Shown: piece by piece, positions 52,522 through 59,690 of the stretch
How positions within the stretch are numbered: position 1 is the first letter of the stretch
Layout of the letters: every line of letters begins with the position of its first letter
Source of the DNA: Chthonomonadales bacterium
GTDB taxonomy: Bacteria > Armatimonadota > Chthonomonadetes > Chthonomonadales > CAJBBX01
Reading direction: 5' to 3'
Length of the DNA stretch: 64,000 bases
Assembly: GCA_027459625.1 (NCBI GenBank)
Contig: DAIDHP010000003.1
Span: forward strand, 206,852-270,851
Position numbers and translations under genes: made by a program
Notes under the pieces: generated by a model
The model's input: the letters and a program-made list of their open reading frames with translations, nothing else
Database searches by the model: none
What the model was told of the DNA's origin: nothing

Positions 52522-54501
52522 TTATTTTTTTACGTAACCGTTTATGATAAGCCCTTCAAATATGCACTCCGCAATCTCCGAATCAAACACCGCAGTGTTG
52601 CCATGTGAATCTTGCACGGTTTTGTTGGTGAAAAGATCCGCAGTGACGGATCTAGGACGATCCGCAACGGCTTCCGCTATCTCCGACTGAAGACCTCTCG
52701 CGAAGCTGTCATAACTTTCGTTGGCGACTACGGTCAGGACATTTACGTTATGCACATCCTCGCCCAGAAGGTTGGTGTCCATGCGTTCCCCGTTTTGATT
52801 GACGGAGAGGCGCAAGCCGCGTCCGACCTCCTGCCGTTTGCGCACATTGCTGCCGCTCTGCTTCAGGGTGCAGATTTGAAATACGTTCGGATTGTCCCAT
52901 CCTTCACGAAGCGCCGAATGGGAAAAAATAAACCGAACAGGTTCGCTGCGATCAAGCAATCGCTCCTTGTCCTTCATGATCAAATCATACGCATCCGTGT
53001 CATCGGATGTCTGTTCCCGCGTATCTTTTATTTTGCTATCGATCAGATGGTGGTTTTTTTTGTCTATGGAAAAATAGCCCGCATGAGTTTTTTCAAGAGG
53101 GATTGCTTTCAGGTATTTCATATATTCATCGCCGAAATCGAGTTCATTCTGCGCCTTGTTCACAATCCCATCGTACTCCTCCTCGAACATAATGGCGTAG
53201 ATTCCATTAACTTCACGCCCTGCGGCGTCATATTGTTTGTATTTCGCAACCTCGTCTATGAAGAAAAGCGACAGCACCTTTACGCCTTTATGGAAAAGCG
53301 TACGCTCCCTCTCGATGTGGGAGAGAATGGTTTCGCGGATTTGAATGCGGCGCAGTTGATCCTCGCTGACCTTGCCGACCACATCGCCGGCGTAGAGTTT
53401 GACGCCGTTAATAAATTCAAGGGAGCTGTCCCGCCCGTCAATCCGCAGCACGGTATATCCGTTCTGATACTCCGTAAGCGCACCGGAGTTTTCGAACAGG
53501 TTGTAACCCTCGCGGACAATGCGCCGCGCCTTGCGGACTCCATTGGAGCCTTTGATGTCAAACTCAATGGTTGCGGTTGGGTTTTCCTTGGAGAGATTTA
53601 CGCTTTCGAGGTACACATATCCTTCCGTTGCCGTGCTGCCGGTAACGGAAACACCCTTTACGGATATCTTTTTAACCAACTTTTTGTTGTACGCCTCCAT
53701 CGCGTCGAGACGATAGATCATATTGTAAATGCTATCCAGTTTGTGAGTGGCGGAGTAGCGTAACGTAATTAGGGGGTTAAACTCTTGCAGTCGTTGTTTT
53801 GTCGCCTCGCCCTCCACCGATTGAGGCTCGTCTATAATCAGGATTGGATTGGTTTTCGCGATAATATCGATGGGTTTGCGGCTTCTAAACTCATCCAGTT
53901 TCATATAAATACGCCTTGCGTCCTTGCCGCGCGCATTAAACGCCTGAGAGTTGATGATCATCACATTGATGGCGCTGTCGGAGGCGAATCGGTCTATCTC
54001 GGTTAACTGGGCGGAATTGTAGATGAAATACCGTATTTTCCTCCCATACTCCTCCGCGAAATGATCCTCGGTGATCTGGAATGACTTGTATACGCCTTCG
54101 CGGATGGCGATGCTTGGAACCACAACGATAAACTTACTCCAACCATACCGCTTGTTCAGTTCGTACATGGTTTTGATGTAGGTGTAGGTTTTGCCGACGC
54201 CGGTTTCCATCTCCACGGTCAGGTTATAGCGACCCTCCAGTTTTCCGGAGGGCTCAATCTGATAAATCCGCTGAATTTTGTTGATATTATCAAGTATGGC
54301 GTTATCGGACAAAGCCGTTGCAATTCGAGCGTTGCCAAAACCGGTAAAGCGTTCCGATTCATCGAGCGATATTTGCTCGTTTTTCGCATAACCCTTGTCC
54401 ATCATATAGCTAGGTGTGTGGCAAGGTTGCCCGGAGAACACATCGCAGACGGCTTTTGCGGCGTCCGCCTGAAATTTCTGATGCTTAAATTGCAGCTTCA
54501 T
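52522..54501 (-). CDS. res: Type III restriction enzyme Res, helicase part (frameshifted before the nuclease domain)
   Basis: 659 residues. Superfamily 2 helicase motifs: Walker A 'METGVGKTYTYI' at 98-109, DEAD-like 'ILIIDEPQSVEG', SAT motif 'RYSATHKL', and motif VI 'RQEVGRGLRLSV'. In type III systems Res hydrolyses ATP to translocate or switch on DNA and cuts with a C-terminal nuclease after collision; this piece ends in GYVKK just before where that nuclease domain begins, so alone it cannot cut. The ATG overlaps the rhuM stop by 4 nt (ATGA), placing it third in the mod-rhuM-res operon. Confidence 0.92.
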   Translation of the reverse strand: MKLQFKHQKFQADAAKAVCDVFSGQPCHTPSYMMDKGYAKNEQISLDESERFTGFGNARIATALSDNAILDNINKIQRIYQIEPSGKLEGRYNLTVEMETGVGKTYTYIKTMYELNKRYGWSKFIVVVPSIAIREGVYKSFQITEDHFAEEYGRKIRYFIYNSAQLTEIDRFASDSAINVMIINSQAFNARGKDARRIYMKLDEFRSRKPIDIIAKTNPILIIDEPQSVEGEATKQRLQEFNPLITLRYSATHKLDSIYNMIYRLDAMEAYNKKLVKKISVKGVSVTGSTATEGYVYLESVNLSKENPTATIEFDIKGSNGVRKARRIVREGYNLFENSGALTEYQNGYTVLRIDGRDSSLEFINGVKLYAGDVVGKVSEDQLRRIQIRETILSHIERERTLFHKGVKVLSLFFIDEVAKYKQYDAAGREVNGIYAIMFEEEYDGIVNKAQNELDFGDEYMKYLKAIPLEKTHAGYFSIDKKNHHLIDSKIKDTREQTSDDTDAYDLIMKDKERLLDRSEPVRFIFSHSALREGWDNPNVFQICTLKQSGSNVRKRQEVGRGLRLSVNQNGERMDTNLLGEDVHNVNVLTVVANESYDSFARGLQSEIAEAVADRPRSVTADLFTNKTVQDSHGNTAVFDSEIAECIFEGLIINGYVKK

Positions 54502-55430
54502 TTGCCGTCACCTCCTTCGCCCTTTAAGTATTTTGCCATCTCTCTATCGAATTGTGAAATATAGTCCCTGTCCTGCTGAACTCGGAACTGATCGTAGATA
54601 TCTTCCGCTTTTTTGACCGCATCCTCATGGGAAACCGTACCTTTGCCTTCAAGAACTTTCCTGCGGTTATTCTGAAGAAAAATATCTGTTTCGCGCAGCC
54701 AGTCCGCCATGCTCATCGGCACTTCATCCTCTGCCATTAACTCTGCATAGTCGATAAACATGGTCGCAATGCGGTTTAGGCGAGAAAGCTCCTTTTCGTT
54801 GAGGTAGTTCTTTGCAGCAACCACATCTCGCTTGATGATTTTACAGTCCGGAGCCCCTTTCCATGCAGTCAGCCCCATAGTTGGATGCGCAAGGCTGACC
54901 TGCTCGGCAATCAAATCGGCAGCGGTCTTTCCGGTTATGGCATAGTGGAGCTTGTTCTGTACAAAGGCATAAAACTCCCTTGTCAGGCTGCTGTTTTTAT
55001 CATAGTCATAGCTGCATTGCTCGAACACATCGGCAATCTTCTGGTAAGCCCGCCGCTCACTGGCGTGTATCTCGCGGATGCGTTCCAGCAACTCGTCAAA
55101 GTAATATTTGCCGAAAGGCTTGCCGTTCTTTAGCAACTCATCATTTAAGACAAATCCCTTTTGGATGAATTCATGCAGCGTTTTGGTCGCCCATTGCCGG
55201 AAGCGTGTCGCCTTTTTGGAGTTAACGCGGTATCCAACGGCGATAATCATATCCAGGCTGTAGAACTGCACCTTGCGGTTGACCTTACGGCCGCCTTCGG
55301 TTTGAACTATTAAAAAATCCTTAATGGTTGAATCCGCATCCAATTCTTCATCTTCTATAATATTTTTAATGTGGATGTTGATATTTGCCGTAGTTGTTTC
55401 AAACAGCTCCGCAATGGCTTTCTGCGTCAT
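54498..55430 (-). CDS. rhuM: RhuM family protein, main part downstream of an amber codon
   Basis: 310 residues beginning 'MTQKAIAELFETTTANINIHIKNI', the DNA-binding-like start of the RhuM family, followed by 'EGGRKVNRKVQFYSLDMIIAVGYRVNSKKATRFRQWATKTLHEFI', a highly conserved block. RhuM was named for a Salmonella pathogenicity-island gene; its function is unknown, though homologues are frequently found with type III restriction operons and mobile DNA. The 28 codons just upstream are in frame and match the usual N-terminus, but are separated by a TAG (see the adjacent entry). The stop overlaps the start of res. May be re-initiated at the ATG that directly follows TAG. Confidence 0.85.
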   Translation of the reverse strand: MTQKAIAELFETTTANINIHIKNIIEDEELDADSTIKDFLIVQTEGGRKVNRKVQFYSLDMIIAVGYRVNSKKATRFRQWATKTLHEFIQKGFVLNDELLKNGKPFGKYYFDELLERIREIHASERRAYQKIADVFEQCSYDYDKNSSLTREFYAFVQNKLHYAITGKTAADLIAEQVSLAHPTMGLTAWKGAPDCKIIKRDVVAAKNYLNEKELSRLNRIATMFIDYAELMAEDEVPMSMADWLRETDIFLQNNRRKVLEGKGTVSHEDAVKKAEDIYDQFRVQQDRDYISQFDREMAKYLKGEGGDGK

Positions 55431-55517
55431 CTAAAAGTTATCGTTCGCAAAGCGCACCGAAACGGTCACATTGCCGCTGTCTGTCGAATATAAAATGATT
55501 TTATCTTCCTGCTTCAT
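55431..55517 (-). pseudogene. N-terminal RhuM segment ended by an in-frame TAG
   Basis: ATG at 55517 starts 28 codons (MKQEDKIILYSTDSGN ... RFANDNF) then TAG at 55431-55433, immediately followed in frame by ATG of the main part. Homologues read '...F-W-x-T/L-Q...' here, so TAG most simply replaces a Trp codon (TGG). One base after the mod stop, with GAGGG upstream. Confidence 0.75.
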
Positions 55518-55518
55518 A

Positions 55519-57363
55519 TCAGATCACCCTCACGCTCGTATTCGGCGCAAGCAGCTTGAAGATCTCCTCCACATTAATTTTTTCGGGTGAGCTGGCGAAA
55601 CCACTGTCCCTGAATACGGCGCGCAGCGGCTGGCGCTTGGCGATTTCCTTAACTACCGCATCGCTGATGTGTTTATCGAAGCAGGCGATGAGGTCGCCGT
55701 CATTATAGGTATGGATAGTAAACGCGCCTATTTTCTCCTGTGTGTGAGGCATTGAGAGAGGCAGACCCCAATCCAAAAGGCAAGCGTATAGCAAGTCCAT
55801 GTCGATGCGATCGTCTTTGATATTGTCTTCCATCAATGAGAGCATATCCTGGGTGTATTCCCCCGCGGCATAGTACACATCTTTCATATTCGTATCGTCT
55901 AATATGAGCACACGGAAACCGATGTCGAGGTTCTGCGCCATAAGACCGGCTTCTTCCTTAATTTTTTCCCCCGCGCGGCGGATGCGTTCCTTGCCGATTT
56001 CGCAGATATTGGTGTAGCCTGCTTTAGCTGCTTCACTGTCTGGGGCGCAAGGTTCCGGCAGCTGCACCATGATGAACTTGCGCTTGCCGCCGTCCTCAGC
56101 ATTAAGCTGCATTACAGCATGAGCGGTGGTGGCGGAGCCGGAGAAGAAGTCGAAAATTATACCATCTTTACATGCCCCGAGTTTACATAATTCATGTATT
56201 AAGCCAACTGGCTTTGGATTATCAAAGATTGCAATATTCCCAAGTAGTTCTGTCATTTCTGATGAACCCTGTGTATTGAATGGAACAAAGTCCCACAACG
56301 ACGTATATGTAATGCCCTCTTTTACATCACATAAAAAACGTTTAAGTTTAGGTCGTCCTTTTCCATCTTCGCCGAAATAAATCTCGTTATTCTTTATTAA
56401 CTGATTCATCCTATCTGCATTGAATCGCCAATTCCCATTTTGTGGTGGATAATGTTCTTCACCCGTGTCCGGATTTATTATTGGGTAATATAATGATGAT
56501 ACATATCTACCTCCCTTGACATTAGCACCCAAATCTCCAGACGTCCATGGACCTTTTGCATGATTATCTGGGTTTCGATATCGTGCTAATTGATCCTTTG
56601 ACCTATTCCGTAGGTTTAGTTCTATCAGGTTAACCTGCTTTGCATAGGCTAAAATATATTCATGTGCTGCGCCAATGACTTGATCATTAGGTGGAGTGCT
56701 TCTCTTTTTCCATATAATCTGGATAATAAAGTTACATTCACCAAATATTTCACCGCAAATTTTACTACAGTTGTCTACCTCATTATCGTCAATACTGATA
56801 AAAATCACACCATCATCCCCCAGCAGATTCCTCGCCAGCACCAGCCTCGGATACATCATGCTGCACCAGTCGGAGTGAAACCTTCCGTTGCTTTCGGTGT
56901 TGCGGAACAGCCGATCGCCTTCCTCACCGTATACACCCGCTTCCTCGTCATATTCGTCTTTATCCCGCGTGAAGTTGTCGCGGTACACAAAATCGTTTCC
57001 CGTGTTGTACGGCGGGTCGATATAGATCATCTTCACCTTGCCGAGGTAGCTCTCCTGCAATAGCTTCAGCACATCCAGGTTATCGCCCTCTATGTATAGG
57101 TTTTCGGTGGTGTCCCAGTTTTTGCTTTCCTCGGGGCAGGGGCGCAGAGTCTTGCGGATAGGTCTGCCGGCTTCGGCGATGGCTGCTCTTTTGCCCACCC
57201 AGGTGAACTCGTAGGCTTCATCGCCATGTATTTCGTCGCCCAGCAGGGAACGAAGCAGGTCGAAATTCACTTTTCCTTCAGTGACAACACCGGGAAACAT
57301 TTCGGCGATTTTTTCGATATTGGCGGCGGTCAAATCCTGGGATTCAAAGCGCATTTTATTCAT
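55519..57363 (-). CDS. mod: Type III restriction-modification system methyltransferase Mod
   Basis: 614 residues, apparently intact. The amino-methyltransferase motif IV is 'MIYIDPPYNTGNDF' (DPPY at 116-119) and motif I follows in the C-terminal half as 'IIFDFFSGSATTAHAVMQLN', the beta-class order of type III Mod (N6-adenine). The variable target-recognition region lies between, about residues 170-380. Mod alone methylates one strand and is required for Res to recognise DNA. First gene of the mod-rhuM-res operon: rhuM starts one base after its stop. Downstream two genes carry lesions, so this enzyme might act as an orphan methylase. A repeat array begins 26 nt upstream of its start. Confidence 0.95.
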   Translation of the reverse strand: MNKMRFESQDLTAANIEKIAEMFPGVVTEGKVNFDLLRSLLGDEIHGDEAYEFTWVGKRAAIAEAGRPIRKTLRPCPEESKNWDTTENLYIEGDNLDVLKLLQESYLGKVKMIYIDPPYNTGNDFVYRDNFTRDKDEYDEEAGVYGEEGDRLFRNTESNGRFHSDWCSMMYPRLVLARNLLGDDGVIFISIDDNEVDNCSKICGEIFGECNFIIQIIWKKRSTPPNDQVIGAAHEYILAYAKQVNLIELNLRNRSKDQLARYRNPDNHAKGPWTSGDLGANVKGGRYVSSLYYPIINPDTGEEHYPPQNGNWRFNADRMNQLIKNNEIYFGEDGKGRPKLKRFLCDVKEGITYTSLWDFVPFNTQGSSEMTELLGNIAIFDNPKPVGLIHELCKLGACKDGIIFDFFSGSATTAHAVMQLNAEDGGKRKFIMVQLPEPCAPDSEAAKAGYTNICEIGKERIRRAGEKIKEEAGLMAQNLDIGFRVLILDDTNMKDVYYAAGEYTQDMLSLMEDNIKDDRIDMDLLYACLLDWGLPLSMPHTQEKIGAFTIHTYNDGDLIACFDKHISDAVVKEIAKRQPLRAVFRDSGFASSPEKINVEEIFKLLAPNTSVRVI

Positions 57364-57388
57364 TTAGTTCAGTCCCTCGCTTTTTTTT

Positions 57389-58288
57389 CTCACACAAAGC
57401 CGCAAAGATCACGGAGTTGTATTATCTGTTTTCAGTCTTCTTTGTGTTCTCCGTGTCTTCGTGAGATAATGTATTTTTTCTCACACAAAGCCACAAAGAT
57501 CACAAAGTTATAGTATCCGCAGTCAGTCCTCTTTGTGTTCTTCGTGTCTTAGTGAGATAATGTTTTTTCCTCTCACAAAGCCACAAAGTCACAAAGATCA
57601 CGGAATTATGGTATTTCTCCGTTGATAATTCTGATGATACCGTTTTTCATCAGGGCATCCCCAAAGTTTAGGATAAATCCGAGCTTTAGACCAGTCAGCT
57701 TCAGATAGGTCAGGAGCTGTTTTTTATGAACAGGCTTTAGTATTTCAACAGATTTCAGCTCCAATATAACTTTCTTTTCGATAATCAAATCCGCCCGGAA
57801 TCCTTCCTCGAAAAATTCACCCATAAAATGGACGGGAATACCTACCTGTCTTTCTACAAAAAGGTCTCTCTTTTCCAGAAGGCGGGCAAGCAGAGTCTCA
57901 TAAACCGATTCAAGCAGTCCGGGCCCCAATTCATTGTGCAGTTTCACAGCGGTATCCACTACAATGGCGCCTATCTCATTTTCATTCATCATTCTGTCCT
58001 TCATATCTTAGTGAGATATTGTTTTTTTTCTCACACAAAGCCACAAAGATCACGGAGTTGTTATGTCCACTGTCAGTCCTCTTTGTGTCCTCCGTGTCTT
58101 CGTGAGATCAATAAATATATCTCACACAAATCCACAAAGATCACGGAGTTGTTATGTCCACTGTCAGTCCTCTTTGTGTCCTCCGTGTCTTCGTGAGATC
58201 AAAAAATATATCTCACACAAAGCCACAAAGATCACGGAGTTGTAGTATCTGTTTTCAGTCCTCTTTGTGTTCTTCGTGTCTTCGTGAG
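57389..58288. repeat. Regular array of six 77-nt units at 91-nt spacing, unit 3 interrupted by a gene
   Basis: Units begin CTCAC(AC)AAAG and end GTGAG at 57389-57465, 57480-57556, 57571-58015 (split), 58030-58106, 58121-58197 and 58212-58288. Each intact unit is exactly 77 nt and each AT-rich spacer exactly 14 nt. The two halves of a unit are imperfect inverted repeats (CTCACACAAAGCCACAAAG / CTTTGTGTTCTTCGTGTCTT), so each could fold as a hairpin. Unit 3 has its left half at 57571-57608 and right half at about 57990-58015 with the GxxExxY gene between. Unit 6 overlaps the 3' end of the DUF4391 gene. Confidence 0.9.
57606..57992 (-). CDS. GxxExxY family protein nested in a repeat unit
   Basis: 128 residues from the ATG at 57992, where AAGGA is 4 nt upstream; ATGs at 58004 and 57989 are alternatives. 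'GPGLLESVYETLLARLLEKRD' holds the family's G-x-x-E-x-x-Y motif, followed by 'FRADLIIEKKVILELKSVE', an arrangement (D ... E-x-K) like a PD-(D/E)xK nuclease core, and 'KQLLTYLKLTGLKLGFILNF'. Function unknown. The coding region occupies the middle of repeat unit 3: its stop lies in the left half and its start in the right half, so gene and unit form one cassette. Located between mod and the DUF4391 gene. Confidence 0.88.
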   Translation of the reverse strand: MMNENEIGAIVVDTAVKLHNELGPGLLESVYETLLARLLEKRDLFVERQVGIPVHFMGEFFEEGFRADLIIEKKVILELKSVEILKPVHKKQLLTYLKLTGLKLGFILNFGDALMKNGIIRIINGEIP

Positions 58289-58941
58289 GGAGCTATCCCA
58301 TCCAATTCCTTTTTTAACCGCTTCAACTTTCCGTTGAGAGTGACCTGCGTATTGAACTGCTTTTCAATGCGAACTTTGTTTTCTAGTGCAGCGATTTCCC
58401 TTTGAAGCTTTGACCTTCGCGCATCGAGGGCGATGGCGGTTTTCAGGTCGACTCCTGGCTTGTCCTCAAGCCTCCCTCCGGCGATTTGCCGGATAAAGCC
58501 CTCATACGCCGAATCCATGTTAAGCCCTTCCAGCCGCAGCGATAATTCGTCCAGAGCATGCCATTCCGTGTGATAGTAGGAGCTTGGTTTGAATGCCGTT
58601 TTTCCGCCCTGGCTCTGTTCCTTGCAGCCGATCCACGCCTGGACCTGATCCTCATGCATAAGCAGAAAGAGGATATGGTAGGGGATCTCCCTGTCAATCA
58701 GATGCAGCACCCTTTTGTCCAGACCGGGGTGGTTCAAGCGAATCTCGAAAACCTCGATCTCGGTGACGGTCTCGCCAGCGGCTAAATTCACCGTGGAAGG
58801 GGAGATTTTGTTTCTCCAGTATATCACGCAGATCTGCTCCGTGAACAGCCTTTTGAGCTCAGCCGACATGGACAGCTTTTCATAGAACTTCCGCTTCGGT
58901 ATTCGTCTGTTAAAAACAGTTCTTGCTGGTAAATCTATCAC
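58255..58941 (-). CDS. DUF4391 protein of the defence island
   Basis: 228 residues starting with GTG. 'LPARTVFNRRIPKRKFYEKLSMSAELKRLFTEQICVIYWRNKISPSTVNL' and 'EIEVFEIRLNHPGLDKRVLHLIDREIPYHILFLL' fit DUF4391, a family of unknown function mostly found beside SNF2-like helicases and type III methyltransferase genes. A coiled coil (about 175-215) precedes the end. The last residues (SRRHEEHKED) are translated from repeat unit 6 of the array, so the original C-terminus has been replaced by repeat-encoded sequence. Probably a structural or regulatory partner of the helicase and Mod. Confidence 0.85.
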   Translation of the reverse strand: MIDLPARTVFNRRIPKRKFYEKLSMSAELKRLFTEQICVIYWRNKISPSTVNLAAGETVTEIEVFEIRLNHPGLDKRVLHLIDREIPYHILFLLMHEDQVQAWIGCKEQSQGGKTAFKPSSYYHTEWHALDELSLRLEGLNMDSAYEGFIRQIAGGRLEDKPGVDLKTAIALDARRSKLQREIAALENKVRIEKQFNTQVTLNGKLKRLKKELDGIAPSRRHEEHKED

Positions 58942-58961
58942 TTCTCACTCTCGAATCTAAT

Positions 58962-59180
58962 TTATAATTCGTAATTCGGAATGCATAATTCGTAATTCGT
59001 AATTCGTAATTCGGAATTGTTTGGCTTGAATCGTTTTTTATTTCCTGTTTTAATTGTGAAGAGATAAATCACTATATTCATAATTCGGAATTCGGAATGC
59101 GTAATTCCGAATTAATTATGCATTCCGCATTCCGCATTAATTATGCATTACGAATTCCGAATTCCGAATTAATTATGCAT
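58962..59180. repeat. AATTCGGAATGCATAATT-type repeats, left of the four-helix-bundle gene
   Basis: Two clusters (58962-59017 and 59080-59180) of interleaved 'AATTCGTAATTCGGAATGCAT' words and their inverted forms 'TTAATTATGCATTCCGCATT'. The two orientations can pair into long hairpins. About 60 nt of ordinary DNA separate them. The first cluster starts 20 nt upstream of the DUF4391 start. Confidence 0.85.
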
Positions 59181-59186
59181 TTCGGA

Positions 59187-59540
59187 TTATTCTCTGTGTT
59201 GTGTTTTTGTAATCGCAACAAGTAACTTGATGATTTCAACGCAGTCTTCATGAATACCATCGAAGAGTTGGGTGCTTAAGTAGCCGCTTTCGTGCAGTAG
59301 CTCAAGCCAATACTCCGTTTCGCTCGACTCCTTCAGCGAGATATTAAGTTTTGCGTAAAAATCGGGTTTGCTTTGACCACGTACAGCCTCCCTGACATTC
59401 GCTCCGATGCTGGTACCGCATCTCAAAAGCTGCTTCGACATGATGTATTCCCGCTTTTCATCCGACAGGAAGCGATAAATGCCTATTATTTTAAGAGCAA
59501 ACGCCTTACTCTTATCCACGACTGCATTGTCGTTTTTCAT
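59187..59540 (-). CDS. Four-helix-bundle protein (23S rRNA intervening-sequence family)
   Basis: 117 residues from the ATG at 59540 with AGAGG upstream. 'DKSKAFALKIIGIYRFL', 'LLRCGTSIGANVREAVRGQSKPDFYAKLNISLKESSETEYWLELLHESGYL' is the conserved core of the family first seen encoded by intervening sequences in 23S rRNA genes and now common as solitary genes; relatives include the Avd accessory protein of diversity-generating retroelements. A basic four-helix pentamer binding nucleic acid is known for some members. It is flanked on both sides by palindromic AATTCGGAATGCAT repeats, so gene plus repeats resemble a mobile cassette. No reverse transcriptase or rRNA is nearby. Confidence 0.92.
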   Translation of the reverse strand: MKNDNAVVDKSKAFALKIIGIYRFLSDEKREYIMSKQLLRCGTSIGANVREAVRGQSKPDFYAKLNISLKESSETEYWLELLHESGYLSTQLFDGIHEDCVEIIKLLVAITKTQHRE

Positions 59541-59552
59541 ATCCACCTCTTT

Positions 59553-59690
59553 TTAATTCGGAATGCATAATTAATTCGGAATTCGGAATGCATAATTCGT
59601 AATTCGTAATTCGGCATTCCGCATTAATTATGCATTCCGCATTTCGCATTCCGCATTAATTACACATTCCGAATTGCGCATTAATTTCGT
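59553..59690. repeat. AATTCGGAATGCATAATT-type repeats, right of the four-helix-bundle gene
   Basis: A cluster of the same words as on the left side, again in both orientations (AATTCGGAATGCATAATT and AATTATGCATTCCGCATT), able to fold back on itself. Its right end runs into the coding 3' end of the helicase gene, which stops at 59681. Confidence 0.85.

Noticed and set aside
52612..53763. 383-codon plus-strand frame opposite res
   Set aside because: Antisense to conserved helicase motifs; long only because of the codon bias of res.
57389..58288. CRISPR array
   Set aside because: The repeated part is 77 nt, the spacers are a constant 14 nt and nearly identical AT-rich DNA rather than unique sequences, and no cas gene is present.
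57466..58400. Short repeated plus-strand frames (SHTKPQRS-type peptides)
   Set aside because: They are translations of the 77-nt repeat units; the 91-nt period shifts frame at each unit, so they cannot be one protein.
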